64,000 bases of DNA from Cycas panzhihuaensis (GCA_023213395.1 CM041465.1:217875741-217939740), one strand, 5' to 3'. Shown: positions 45,224 to 58,391, counted from the first letter of the stretch. The notes: generated by a model from the letters alone, not told the origin. Program-made: numbers and translations.

Positions 45224-48200
45224 AAAGAGCAAAAAGAGTAAACTTAGGTGTTGGTATTGTAATAAGACTGGTCACCTCAAGAAGGATTGTTACAAAAGGA
45301 AGGAGTTCCAGAAAAAGGAAGATCCTACCAAGGAGATAAATCAGGTGGAGTCAAATCAAGGTATATATGATGATGTCTTGGTCGCTTGTAATGTTTCTCA
45401 TTATCAGCATGACTAGTTATTAGATTCAGGTGCTTCGCTCCACATGTGTCCACATAAGAGTTGGTTCTCAACATACCAACCTCTTGATGTTGGTGATATG
45501 CTTATGGGAAATGAAGTTTCTTATAAGATAATGGGCATTAGTAGCATCAGAATTAAGATGTTTGATGGGGTAGTCAGAACATTAACTGAGGTTAGATATG
45601 TACCTGATTTAAAAAAGAATCTGATTTCCTTGGGTGAATTAGATTTAGGTGGTTTTAAGTATACAGGTCATGAAGGAGTCCTAAAGGTGTCAAAGGGCAC
45701 CTTGGTTGTTATGAAAGCCTTAAAGAAAGGAAATCTTTACATTTTAGTGGGAAGTACATATGTCAGCTAAGTAGCTACAATATCAAAGACTGTAGAAGAT
45801 CCAGCTCAGTTATGGCATCAGAAACTTGGGCACATGAGTGAGAGAGGACTTAAGGTGCTGATAAACCGTAAGTTGCTTCCTAACTTGTACCTTTCAGATT
45901 TGGCTTTATGTAAACATTATATTTTTGGAAAATAGTATAGACTCAGGTTTAAAGTAGGGAGTCACACTAGTAAAGGCATTCTAGATTACATACATTCAGA
46001 TGTATGGGGACTAGCCCTTAAAATATCTTGTGGAAGATCATTGTATTATGTCACATTTATAGATGATTACTCTAGGAAAGTATGGGTCTATTTTTTGAAA
46101 AGGAAATCTGAAGTTTTCAGTGTGTTTAAATAGTTCAAGGCTCTAGTTGAGAATAATACTGGTAAGACAATCAAATGTTTAAGAACTGACAATGGAGATG
46201 AGTTCAACTTCTTAGGGTTTAAGAACTATTACAGAGAAGCTGGGATCGAAAGACACAAAACCACTAGCTATACTCCATAGTAAAATGGAATTTCTGAGTG
46301 CATGAATAGGACACTCTTGGAAAGAGCAAGAAACATGCTAAGTAATGCATGAGTGGAGTAGGGCTTGTGGGTAGAAGCTATTCAAATAGCCTGCTATCTG
46401 GTAAATAGGTCACCATCACTTGTAATAGATTGCAAGATTCCTAAAGAGGTATGGACTAGACATCCATGTGATTATTCAAATTTAAAAGTTTTTGGTTGTG
46501 ATGCTTATGACTGGACTGACAAAAGTAAACATTCAAAGTTAGACCCAAAATACAAGAGGTATATCTTTGTTGGTTATGGTGATAAGGATGGTGTGAAGGG
46601 ATACAGGTTGTGGGATCCCACTGCCCAAAAAATCACCATTAACAGAGATGTTGTATTTAATGAATCTCCCCTTCTAAAATCAGACAATGGAGAAGTTGAA
46701 ATGAAATAGGAGTAGAAAGATGAACATCAACAAGTTAAGTTTAAAACCTAGCCATCTTTAGAATCAGAAGAGCAGGAAGATCTTTTTGAAGATGAATCTG
46801 CAATAGATTTACAGGAGTATATGGACACTCCTTTGCCAACAGTTAGAAGATCTACACGAGTCAATCATCCACCTGATAGGTACAACCCATCTACTTGTAT
46901 TACGTTGGTTTCTAATGATGGTGAGCCTACATGTTTTCAAGAAGCAGTAGATGATATCCATAGTGAGAAGTAGAAGAGGGCTATGCAGGAAGAGATAGAT
47001 GCATTGAAGAAAAATAATTCATGGGACTTGGTAGAACTTCCACATAGTAGGAAGACTGTTGGTTGCAGGTGGGTTTTTAAGATAAAAATAGATGTTGATA
47101 GAAAGGTTGACAAATATAGGGCAAGATTGGTGGCTAAAGGCTATGTACAGAAAGTAGGTATTGACTTTCATAAGATCTTTTCCTTAATTATCAAACTTAT
47201 TTCAATTTAAGTGTTGTTAGCATTAGTAGCTTCTCTTGATTTAGAGCTAGAGTAGTTAGATGTTAAAATAACTTTTCTACATGGAGATTTAGATGAGGAG
47301 ATCTATATGGATCAACCAGAAGGGTTTGTATAGGATGGTAGAAAAAGACTTGTTTGCAGGCTCAGGAAATCATTGTATGGCTTAAAGCAATCACCTAAGC
47401 AGTGGTACAAGAAGTTTGATGCCTTCATGGAGAGCCAAAATTTTAAAAGAAGTGAGTATGATCATTGTGTTTACTTTAAATTCATGGACAATAGCTTATT
47501 TATTATCTTGGTACTATATGTTGATGATATACTGGTTCTAAGCAAGAGCATGGAAGAAATCAATAAGCTAAAGGCTCAACTGGCTAGGACTTTTGATATG
47601 AAGGATCTAGGAGCTACAAAACAAATCTTAGGCATGGAGATACATAGAGATAGGAAAAATGGTAAGCTATGGTTATCACAGCAAAAATATATGGAGAAGG
47701 TGCTAACTAGGTTTGGTATGGCAAATGTGAAACTAGTGAGTATCCCATTGGCTTCCCACTTCAAGCTTTCTTCGAATATGAGTCCTAGTATTGAAGACAA
47801 AAAGGTTTATATGTCTCATGTGCCTTATGCTAGTGTAGTATGAAGTTTGATGTATGCCATGGTATATATAAGACCTGATATTTCACATGCAGTCAGTGTA
47901 GTTAGCAGGTTTATGGCAAATCCAGGGAAAGAACATTGGGCTGCAGTGAAATGGGTGCTTCGATATTTGAGAGGCACAAGTGACTACTGCATCACCTTTG
48001 GAGGTATAGGTAATCAGGTTTGTGGATATGTTGATTCAGATTTTGCAAGATATTTAAACAAAAGAAGGTCTACTTGAGGTTATGTTTTCACTTGCAATTG
48101 GTTCAGTTAGTTAGATGTCCAAATTGCAGAGCATAATTGTACTATCAAACACGAAAGCTAAATATGTTACTATAGGACATGCTTGCAAAGAAGCAATATG

Positions 48201-48471
48201 GTTACAGGGTCTATTGGTTGAGCTTGGAAGGAGATAGGAAAATGTAAAGGTATTTTGTCATGGTCAAAGTGCCATTTACTTAGCCAAGAATCTGGCTTAT
48301 CACAGTAGAACAAAGCATATTGCTCTTAAGTACCATTTTATTGGACATGTTGTGGAAGAAGGTGGAGTGGCACTTGAGAAGATTCACACCAATCAGAATT
48401 ATGCTGATATATTCATAAAACTAGCACCAGTAGAGAAGTTCAAATGGTATTTGACTTCTTTTGGCTTGTAG
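45224..48471 (+). pseudogene. Copia-B Gag 3' end and Pol, broken
   Basis: It resumes as KSKKSKLRCWYCNKTGHLKKDC (zinc knuckle). Next come protease LLDSGASLHMCPHKSWFS, pre-integrase WHQKLGHMSERG, integrase FIDDYSRKVWVYFL, LRTDNGDEF and TP-stop-stop-NGISECMNRTL, then connector, RT (SWDLVELPHSRK, YRARLVAKGY, LYVDDILVLSKS) and RNase H, ending TSFGL-stop at 48469-48471. Many stops are single transitions at Gln or Trp codons (CAG to TAG, CAA to TAA). The 47373-47843 block is the longest open part. The RT active site YVDD is intact. Confidence 0.94.
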
Positions 48472-48514
48472 AAAAGATGATGAAGGGTCTAGGAAAGGTA
48501 CCGGGTAAATTGTT

Positions 48515-48528
48515 GTCAAGGTGGAGAT
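48515..48528 (+). other. Polypurine tract of Copia-B
   Basis: GTCAAGGTGGAGAT abuts the TGTTGG start of the 3' LTR. It is identical in text to the tract of Copia-A. Confidence 0.92.
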
Positions 48529-49173
48529 TGTTGGATATTATGACAACAATTGTTTAAGGCTAAAATTTTGGCATGTTTTTAGCGTGGTTTCCCCCCCTAA
48601 TCTTTCTCGGAAGGTTCCAAGCTGGGCGGGAGCCCCCCTTGGCTGGGGGGTCTAAGGGAGGTGGAATGCCTCCCGTTAAGAGGGGGTTCGAGGGTGATAG
48701 CCCTCGACCCGAAAAATTAGCCCTGTAAACCATATTAAAATGTAAAGAGAATCAGGGTCGTTCGATACAAATACCCTAGATTCTATGGTTTAGATTTATG
48801 CCTTGGATGTCCCTCTCATGTAGCCTGTTTTAGTATTTTTTTTATTATATTGAATGTAATGTAATATACTATGATGAGGGTGGTAGCTGATTATTATTCC
48901 TGAGAGCACTCTGCTACTGAGATGTACTATTTCTCCATTCTACAATAATAAAGATTGATACCTTTCTTATGTGGATGTTTCCCTAGCACACTACTAGGGT
49001 TTTACCATGTTATATCAGGTGCATATGTGATGTTTAGCTTGTATATTGATGTTATTATATTATCTTTGATTTTAGAACTTGCATGTTAAATCTTAGTTTC
49101 AATTCCTGTAACTAGTTGCAAAATAGTTCATATCTTATGGCAGTTTAAAGTTTGGGACCTTGTATTCTTAACA
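48529..49173 (+). repeat. 3' LTR of Copia-B (645 bp)
   Basis: It matches 36893-37537 with scattered substitutions and ends ATTCTTAACA. The AAACA target duplication follows directly. Confidence 0.96.
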
Positions 49174-49754
49174 AAACAAAGTCATTGAAAAGCTATAAAA
49201 AGAACCCTCAAATATTTGAGAGGAACAATTTAATATAGACTTAAATTCTATTATAATGATAATTTCAAGTTAATACTATTTACAAATTCTAATTAGGTCA
49301 GATGTACAGATAGTATAATATTAACTTTTAGATGTTGTATTAGTTTAAGATCAGCTACTATCACATGGAGCAATAAAAATAATAAAATGTTACTTTATCC
49401 TTAATTGAAACAAAATACAAAGTTGTAGTTGTAGCAAATATTAAAGCCATTTGGTTATGGTAGGTTCTGGAGTACAAGGGACTACCATAATTAGAACCAA
49501 TTATCATGTATTGTGACAATCATAATACATTAAAAATTGCAAAAAATCTTATGTACCATGCTTGCATCAAATACATTGAAGTGCATCATCATTTTATTTG
49601 AGAATTAATTAAAAAAGGTATGATAGAGATGGTGTACAAGCCAATAGAAGAATAATTGACTAACATAGTCATCAAACCTCTAGTACATGAAAGATTTTAA
49701 ACTTTTTGGAATAGTTTAAGTATACAAAAAAATTAAATAAATATTAAGATGGAG
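49174..49754 (+). pseudogene. Copia-R, part after the Copia-B insertion (RNase H) and purine tract
   Basis: Directly after the AAACA duplication the frame resumes as KAIKRTLKYLRGTI, which in copia elements follows the FM...P motif that ends the left part (FRFMEIPK). The RNase H is badly decayed. A purine-rich TTAAGATGGAG at 49744-49754 is followed by TGTTGACATT, a plausible 3' LTR start at 49755. The LTR end could not be fixed. Confidence 0.7.
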
Positions 49755-50982
49755 TGTTGACATTAATGCTTATTTGTGGCTCGTAACTTAGGCTATGAAC
49801 CTTCCCTTAAAATTTTGCACTATATTAAATTCTAGAATTATTTAATTGTTATATCAGTGATGAATCATTAGGAATTACAACTCTCACATTGTGTGTCACA
49901 TAGTTAAGAATTAGATTCTTTTTAGAATTTGTATTTATACACATATAGTGTACAATTCAAAGTTAATAAGAGATGATTTTACTTTAAGATTGTGTCAATA
50001 ATATAAATCTAATTTTCATGTTATATTGATAGTTAATCTTATAAAATCAAGTCTCAATTCCTATTAAGACTTAAGGTTTAATAACTTACATATACACTAC
50101 AATGCAAAATAAGAGGGAAGGTTTAAGAGATTTATTATGAACTCCCCAAACAATCTTATAAGTTGAAGCTTCCTAAATGAAAATATAATAGTTGTGTATT
50201 TTAATAATTTAATACAATCATACTCTTGGTTGATTCAATTAGGTACTTTCACTTGTATATTATTTAAATCCCTATGATAAAAATAATTACCTAAATAAAT
50301 TCATTCCACATTGATGTTGTGTTTATGTTATTGTGCTTGCATACTTACCCTTGCATGCTTTGAAATCCATTTGGAGCAATTTTGGTTGTTATAATGCTTG
50401 TAACTATTTCTATAAGGCCAAGCTTCCTTATTTAGATTATTTGTTGGATATGGTGGTTTAATAGTATTTTGTGTTAGAATTGGTAAAACCTTATGAGATT
50501 CTTTATACCCTAATTATCACAAGTAGTGTTTCAATAGTCTACATAACTAAGTTTATATAATCACTTATTAATATGCAAGTCTTGCTCCTAACCACCTTTT
50601 GATATAGGTAGTTATACAAGTGTCTTTATCTTTATATTTTTCAATCAATCTTAGGCTCTTCTTAGGCTATTCATATGGAGATTATACTCTTAATAGTAGG
50701 TTGTAAGTAATTTTAGTAGCGTATGAGGATAACATTATTATTTTAAATTTCTTTTGACTAGGGCATAAATGACTGTATTGATAACCATCTGATCATGATG
50801 TTATGTTGGTTGCTTTAGGATAAGTTTATTAACAAAAGACTTCTTATTATTGTAGTATTATATTAGTAATCAGGTGAAACTATTATAGGTAGTTTGAGGT
50901 TTTTATGTCTTTATAAAGAGTGCTTTCCTCTTCCTCCTCATCAATTTCTGCATGTACATATGTATACTTAAGTTCACATATA

Positions 50983-51015
<33 letters not shown>

Positions 51016-51689
51016 TTGTTGATATGGGAAACTATGATTTTTTTCTCACCATGTTTTAATAGTGATGGAAGCAACATTAAAACACTTCGAGAAAATATAA
51101 TTGTGTTGCAAAATATGATGAATTGGTTGATAATATGACCTATGTATTATTGCATATGCCAATGATTTATATTGATGAGTTTACTATTTTCAAGTGTTCT
51201 TGATGCTAGGAATAATAGTGATTTAAAAGTAGTTAGGGTGATTTGTTTTCATAAGGATGAAATAGGGAGTTCATTCATTATTAACTCTATTTTGCCCCAC
51301 ACTCAATTATATTTGTTGGATGTAATATCTAATCACATCCTAACTTCATTTACACTCTCTCTTTTATTATTGTATTTTATATTTATGGCCACTTTGAGAT
51401 GTGTGACTTTGAAAATTTTGACAATACACAATGGTTGACTTTTAAGAGTTCTCATATGTGATGAGATGTTGTATAAGTATGCATATAATATTTCTCATAA
51501 TTTGAAGTTTGGTTAAATTTTCACCATATATCATGTTTATTGCTTGTGCATACTTCATTTTTATTGTGTTTATTATTTATCATTCATTTATCATATTATT
51601 CATTTTTTGTACTTTGTTGGGTTCACTTGTGTTGTTTCCATTTTAATACATTTTTATAGTATCATAACTATATCATAAATCCAACTTTG
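49755..51689. other. Copia-R 3' LTR and AT-rich debris
   Basis: The start TGTTGACATTAATGC fits the 3' LTR of Copia-R, but its end is not defined. The rest is AT-rich with no recognised gene. A compound microsatellite lies at 50983-51014. Sequence before 51690 could be the LTR that belongs to the primer-like site there. Confidence 0.45.
50983..51014. repeat. Compound microsatellite (TG)8(AG)8
   Basis: Eight TG units are followed directly by about eight AG units. A typical plant simple-sequence repeat, and likely polymorphic. Confidence 0.95.
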
Positions 51690-51701
51690 TGATATCAGAG
51701 C
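51690..51701 (+). other. Orphan primer-binding-site-like sequence
   Basis: TGATATCAGAGC followed by TCAAGGTTC differs by one base from the tRNA-Met site TGGTATCAGAGC. It suggests the 5' LTR of a decayed plus-strand element ends just before it. No Gag could be read downstream (51702-52400). Confidence 0.45.
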
Positions 51702-52581
51702 TCAAGGTTCAATCCTTAAGGATAAATATTTTTAGCATATTTAGTCAAATTTTTAGAGTCATGTTAATGTAGCTATTACAACATGTTTAGTACTTGATTA
51801 GTGACTTAGTTAGCTTTTTTGAAGAGTCATTTTCAAGTTATTTTGAGGGTTCTTTTATTACAAGTACATTAAACTTTTTAGGGTTGTTATTTCATAAAAT
51901 TTATGAAAATTTTAAGGGGCTATATTATGATATCTTTGACGATGTTTTAAAGTTCTTTCAAGCTACTAAAAGTGCCATCTAAAGCTATTTTAAAGTGTGT
52001 TTTGAAGCAATGGAAAGTGGAAAAATTTATGGCAAAGATAACATATTTTGTATGTTAAAAAATATATTTTTTGTTACCATTTTAAGTTGCATGTGGGTCC
52101 ATAAAAATTTGCATGCAGGTATGTTATTAGAGGTCACAAAATAATATTTTGAAGTTGTTATTTTGGAGCAAAAAATTACAATAGAGAAGCTACAGTTATA
52201 AGAGTGATCATCCTCTAGAAGCAATCAATTTGTTGCTCAAAATAAAAGAAAACAAAAGAAGGTGATTTTATTTCTAGGTTTAAGCCTCATTTTGGAGGTC
52301 TTTGTAGGTGTCCCATAATTGGGATTTGTTTATAGGATGAGGGCCACTTAAATATCAACAATGTTATTTACAACTATTTGAAGAATGTGAAAAAAATATG
52401 ATGGCTATTTGAAGGCACTCTTTCCTACCTAATAGAAGCACATCTCTGGGGGTTACTAGGTTGTGACTATCCTCACTAACAATGGAAGCTAATGAATGGA
52501 AGGAAAGAAAGTAGCCAAGATACCCTCCAAAGATGTCTGTGCATTGGAACGCAGGTTTAGGGACCCACAGTCATGTATAAG
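51702..52581. other. Stretch without recognised gene before Gypsy-B
   Basis: AT-rich up to about 52250, then mixed composition. ORFs up to 62-65 codons lack motifs. It may be internal sequence of a non-autonomous LTR element that starts at the primer-like site 51690. Confidence 0.4.
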
Positions 52582-53690
52582 TGATTCGTTTTCAGATCTT
52601 TAATTTCATAATACTCTTAAAATGCCTTGTTTTTCATGTTTTGTAACTTTTATTTAGTAGAAAAATATCTTAAGATGTTTAAAAAATGTAAAAAAAAGGT
52701 GTAACCAAGTGCAACCGAGTGGTCTACAAGTGTAACCGGGTGGTCTACAAGTACAACTAAGTACAATCGAGTAGTCTACAAGTGCAACAAGGTGCAACCA
52801 CGTAATTTACAAGTGCAACCGCAAGTGCAACCCTGTGGATTGTAGGTGCAACTCTACGGACTGTAAGTGCAACACTGTGGACTGTAGAAAATAGAAAAGG
52901 GAAAAAATGGAGAAACGACAACATTTTTGACGAGGAAAACTGAGTCTGTTTCACATGAAATTTTAGAAGGATATTTTTGCATGTGTCCTCTATGCAATAA
53001 AAGAGAAAAACCCCTTAATTAAATGGATTTAAGTGGATTTTCTTTAACCGTTTATAAATTTGTTGAAGAACTAAAAAATGAAAAAATTGTTGAGGAAGAA
53101 ACTACGCATCGTAGGGTTTTAAAACAAGAAGTTTTCTTCACAGAGGATATGAGAGGATGCCCAGCAGCCATAAACTCTGTAAGAGTAGCAAGATTCGAGA
53201 AATGTTTGTCCAAAATTACTTTCCAAAAAGAAAGAACGGCTCCAAGATAGAAATACTACGTAGGAGAGAAAAAAGAAATGAAAGTGAAAAAGGAGCGACA
53301 AAACAACGCCAAAATTCATTCATGGGGGTAGTGAAGGAGCCCAAGAAGGTGTAGTTATAACCAAGGGAGGAAAAAGATAGCTGCAGTAGTCCAAGAAAGA
53401 GACGCTGATGGAATTCTTCTCCAAGAAAGGGATTTGTTTGGTTATTGGCAACCAAAACTTCATGCATACTTCATTGGCAGTGGTTCTAAAGAACGTATAG
53501 TGGCCCAAAAGGTGCTCATCACTCATTTCTTCTCTCCCAACTTGCTATAGCAGTCCTTTGCATGCTCAAAAGAGTACAAACATAAGGAATTTTATAAGAA
53601 AAATTTTAAATATCTTTAAATTAATGTAATATTATTATAAATTTATTTCAATTAGATTAAGTCTTTACTTTTCCATTCAAATTCAGATCA
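52582..53690 (+). repeat. 5' LTR of Gypsy-B (1109 bp)
   Basis: Direct partner of 58430-59540. A minisatellite with CTACAAGTGCAACC units lies at about 52705-52890. The LTR shares its last part and several blocks with the Gypsy-A LTR. Confidence 0.95.
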
Positions 53691-53696
53691 AATATT

Positions 53697-53708
53697 TGGT
53701 ATTAGAGC
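53697..53708 (+). other. Primer-binding site of Gypsy-B
   Basis: TGGTATTAGAGC begins six bases after the 5' LTR. One transition from the initiator tRNA-Met site. Confidence 0.9.
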
Positions 53709-53795
53709 TAGTTTTTTTAAAATCCTTGGGAATTTAGGGATTTTTAAAAAGAAAAGAAAATAAAAACTCTCTTGCTTTAGTTGTGAAAAGTTTTT

Positions 53796-56700
53796 ATGAA
53801 AACTAGATTTCAGTATTTGTTGACCGACGAACCTTTAACTGAACCACTTGAGAAAGAACGTAGACAGCGAAGGAAGATGGCTAAGCCAGAGCAAAAGATG
53901 GAGGAAAGATTCGTGAAGATGGATCAAAACCTCGATAGACTAACCCAGCTTGTGGCACAACTAGTCTCTTAACAAGTTGAAATTTCTTCTTCAACAGCCA
54001 AAGACGTAAAGAAGGAAGAAGATGAACCAATGAAAGAGGAAACAAATGAAGAGTTGGTAGAAGACCAACAAGAAGAGGAAGAAGATGACAATCCATCAAT
54101 AATAACACATCCATTCAAGGTAGATGCAAAACTTGAACTGCCTATCTATGATAGGACTTTAGATGTTGAAAAGTTAGATGGTTGGTTAGACCAACTAGAA
54201 ACATATTTTTCTATTTATGGGTATAAAAACCAGCAAAAAATTACTTTTACTAAGTTAAAATTGTCTAAGCATATATTAGTTTGGTGGAATACATATCTTA
54301 AATCCTATAATGTAAATGAAATTACTTAGCAATAATTTAAAATCCTTATAAAGAAGCAATTCTATCCTATTAGGTATGAAGAGTAACACAGGATTAAATG
54401 GCAATATTACTGACAATAAAGAGGCCAAAATATCTAAGACTACACAATAGAATTTCAAAAGTAAGCTTTTGTGTTGGGCATCTCTTTACTAGGTAAAGAC
54501 ATCATGCTAAAGTATATTGGAGGGCTGCACCAGCATATTCGGCAAGAACTTTAACTATTTGAAGTTAAATCGATTGATGAAGCTAACAAGAAGGTAATTG
54601 CCATAGAAAAGAGGAACAAGAAGGTTTTCACTGAGAGGAAAAGATTTGCACCTCAAGAAGGTAGCAACAAACCTACCCAAGGAAAGAGGTTTCTAGGTAA
54701 AGTTGGACAACAACCCATTGGGGGTTTTGGTAAGAAGAAACATGCTAATACCACCCAAATTAAAGTCACTTATACTCATTACAAGCGAGTGGGTCACAAC
54801 ATAGAAGATTGTTGGTTCCTACACCTAAAGAAATGACCCAAGAATAAGGGAAAAGGTAAAGCTAAAATTAAAGGTAAAGCTTTACTTAACTCTGTGGGTG
54901 ATGAAGATGTTTATGGCATTGAAGGAGCCAACGAGAAGTTGATGCTCATGGCTAATGCAGAGCCTAAAAATAACCATCAACAAGTTGATCCAGAGATTAG
55001 AGAGGAGCTCTTCATGGTAAGAATCCAAGTGAAGCAAAGTATGGTTGATGTTATCTTTGATAGAGGAAGCCAAAAGAATTTAATCTCAAAAGCATTGGTA
55101 AGGAAACTAGGATTAAAAATGCATGCACATCCAACACCATATCCTCTTAGATGGCTGCAAAAAGATTTAGAGTTGCAGGTTACTCACCAATATAAGTTTA
55201 AATTTGTAATATCTAAAAAGTTTATTGATGAAGTTGAATATGAGGTAGTCCCTTTGGATGTTTGTCAAGTTGTGTTTGGCAACCCATACCTCTATGATAG
55301 AGATAGAGTTCATCATAGGAGGTTGAGAAAAATTTAACTCATCAAGGATGGGAAATCATATCTGATCAATGCATCAAATCCACAAAAGAAGATCACTCTC
55401 ATATCTTTCCAACAAGCAAAAAGATTGATTAATGCTTGTAGTTAGTTTGTGTTGCTGATGATAAAGCAAAAGGTAGAAGAAAAAGAGCAAGGAGAGTCCT
55501 CAATATAGGCACTAGATAGGAAGCAAGTGCAATAGATTGAAGGCCTAAGGAATAGGTATAATGACGTATTCCAAGAGCTAGAAGGGCTGCCCCCTAAAAG
55601 GGCGATTGAATATGAAATCCAACTAGTTGCTGATTTACCTTTGCCAAATCTTAATCTCTATCGAAACTCAATTTTGGAGAATGAAGAAATCAAGAGTTAG
55701 ATTCAAGAACTCTTGGAATAAGAAGTGATCAAGCTCAGTTGCTCCCAATGTGGTTTATTTATTGTTTTAGTGCCAAAGAAAGATGAGGGATGGAGAATGT
55801 GTATTGACTACCAGGCTTTGAATAAGATCACCATAAAAAATTGACATCCCTTACCATAGATAGATGACTTGTTGGACCAACTGCAATCAACAAGATATTT
55901 CAGCAAATTAGACCTGAAATTAGGCTACCATCAGGTTCGAATCCGAGAGGAGGATACTTGGAAAACAACCTTTAAATCAAAGCAAATGTTGTTCGAATGG
56001 TTGGTAATGCCGTTTGGTCTATGCAATGCACCTACCACCTTCATGAAGTTGATGAATGAGGTATTAAGACCCTTCATTGATGAATTTGTAATTGTTTATA
56101 TAGATGATATTCTGATTTTTAGTCATACTTGGGAGGAGCACCTCCAACATGTCAAGCAAGTGCTCAAAGTTCTCCAAGAGTAGTAATTGAAATTAAGTAT
56201 GAAGAAGTGCAGGTTTGGAAAGCAATCTCTCGTGTTCTTAGGTTTCGTGGTTGGAGGAGGAGAATTGAAGATTGACCCAACAAAGATTAAAGTCATTCTC
56301 AATTGGCCCACACCCAAGACAACCACAGAGGTAAGAAGTTTCATTGGTGCATATCAATATTTAAGAAAATTTATTTTTAGATTCTCTCAAATTGCATCAC
56401 CTCTTCATGCATTGATAGGAGGACATACAAACTTTCATTAGGAGAATGAACAAGAAAAAGCTTTTAAGCTTTTGAAGTAGAAACTTTGTGAGACACTAGT
56501 GTTAGCTTTACCCTCGTTGCAGAAACCATTTGAATTAGAGATTGATGCTTCAGGCTATGCTATGGGAGCAATGTTGAAGCAAGAAGGAAGACCGATAGCA
56601 TAATATTTAGAGATATTTAATGGAGCTGTCATAAACTACCCAACTTACGATAATGAGCTCTGTGCATTGCACCAAGCAGTGAAGCATTGGAAACCATATT

Positions 56701-58391
56701 TGTTGGGAAAAGAGGTAGTCATCCACACCAACCACAAGCCTTTGCAATTATTACAGACTCAGTCCAAATTACAACAGGCTAGGCACATGAAGTGGATGTC
56801 CTATTTACAACAGTTTCACATCATGGTTAAGTACAAGAAAGGAACGACAAATAAAATTACAGACTTATTGTCTAGACCTCCTCAACAGCAAGGTATTTCT
56901 AATTTGTTGGTAGCTATGCAATTTCAACCTTTCTGCCATGATGAGTATGTTGATTTGTACTTGAAAGATGAGGTATTCAAGCCTATCTTTGAGTAGCTAC
57001 ATCAAGGAAAAGTAGTTACTGATTTCCAGCTGAAAGATGGTCTTCTTTTCAAGCAAGACAAGCTTTACATTCTAAAGCATACAGACCGAATGAAGTGGGT
57101 AAGAGAAGCTCATACCTCTTGAGTTGCAGGACACTTTGGAGTGGGAAAGACATTGTTGAACTTGCAATGATATATGTATTAGCTAAATCTGTAGCAAGAT
57201 GTAACTACAATAGTATGAGGGTGTACATTATGTAGCACATCAAAGACAGCCAATAGGAAGTTTAGATTATACATTCTACTTCCTGTTCCATCATGACTGT
57301 GGGAGAGTATCTCCATGGATTTCCTTGGAGGACTACCACAAACCAAAAATAATATGGATTATTTGTTTATAATTGTTGATTAGTTCAATAAATTGGTGAT
57401 GCTGATTCCTTGTAGAAAGACACATATAAGAGAAGACATAGCTAGATTATTTTTCCAACATGTTTGGAAGCATTTTAGACTTCCCAACTCAATCATTTCT
57501 AATCAAGACAATAGATTTCTAAGTCATTTTTGGCAAACACTTTGGGGAATGATGGATACAAAGCTAAAGATGAGCATGACTTTTCATCCTCAAATAGATA
57601 GCCAGACTAAAGTTATCAATAGGACATTATCATAACTATTACGAGGATACAATGCCAAGCATCCTTAGACTTGGGATGAAAGTCTCCTATACTTGTAATT
57701 TGCCTTCAATAGAGCTATCCATAGCTTAACCTAGAAATCACCATTTAAGGTATGTTTGGGATTTCTACATGTAAGTCCTTTCAATCTAGAATTTTCTGCT
57801 CAACTTTCTATAGGAAATGGAAAGGAGGAAGAAGGAGATGAAAAGGCACAAAAATTCTTGGAAAGAATTAGAAAAATCCATCAACAGGTTGAAGAGTAAC
57901 TTCAAAAATCTTAACATAGATACAAACAAAGGCATGATGCACATAGAACTAGCCATTCCTTTAAGGAAGGTGATAGAGGTTGGTTGCACCTCACTAAGAA
58001 ATGATTGCAAGGTGAAGGAAAAAATCTAAAGCCTATACGTTATGGTCCTTTTACAATCTTGAAGAAGATTGGGGAAAATGCTTTCCAGCTTGAACTTCTA
58101 GAATTCATGAAGATATATTCTGTAGTGAATGTTCAGAATCTGTAGATGTTCGAGCCATCCATGTTGGGTGAAGATGAAGACATAATTCCACTCTTACCAA
58201 ATCCAGAGGAGTTACGAATAGAGAAAGAGGAACCAATGCAAAATGATTGCATTCTTCAAAGGAAGCAGACCAAGACTCGAAGAGGCATAATCGAGTCCTT
58301 CAGAATTGTAGAAAAAGGACAAGTACCCAACAAGGCAAAATGGTACAATAGGGAGATAGGGAAAATCAAATTCCCTCATCTACAACTATAA
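53796..58391 (+). pseudogene. Gypsy-B Gag-Pol polyprotein, broken
   Basis: The start ATG at 53796 opens MKTRFQYLLTDEPLTEPLEK. Gag: acidic linker, LDGWLDQLETYFSIYGY, zinc knuckle degraded (YTHYKRVGHNIEDC, two Cys changed to Tyr; about 54773-54813). Protease: FDRGSQKNLISKALVRK, with the conserved Gly after Asp changed to Arg. [30 protein letters not shown] and [12 protein letters not shown] (about 55870-56120). RNase [13 protein letters not shown] and HTNHKPLQLLQT. Integrase: HVWKHFRLPNSIISNQDNRF, TFHPQIDSQTKVINRTL (57393-57635). C-terminus: NLQ-stop-type lesion, then MFEPSML and KAKWYNRE, ending at 58391 with a divergent chromodomain-like tail. More than twenty stops, mostly TAG/TAA at Gln or Trp codons. 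Confidence 0.94.

Larger units (their letters stand above)
36893..49173 (+). mobile_element. Copia-B: Ty1/copia element nested in Copia-R, itself split by Gypsy-A
   Basis: LTRs 36893-37537 and 48529-49173 are flanked by a perfect 5-base target duplication AAACA (36888-36892 and 49174-49178). Gag-Pol reads rightward, interrupted by Gypsy-A between 38277 and 45223. Protein and LTR text closely match Copia-A on the opposite strand, so both are copies of one family. Without Gypsy-A the element would be about 5.3 kb. Confidence 0.97.
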
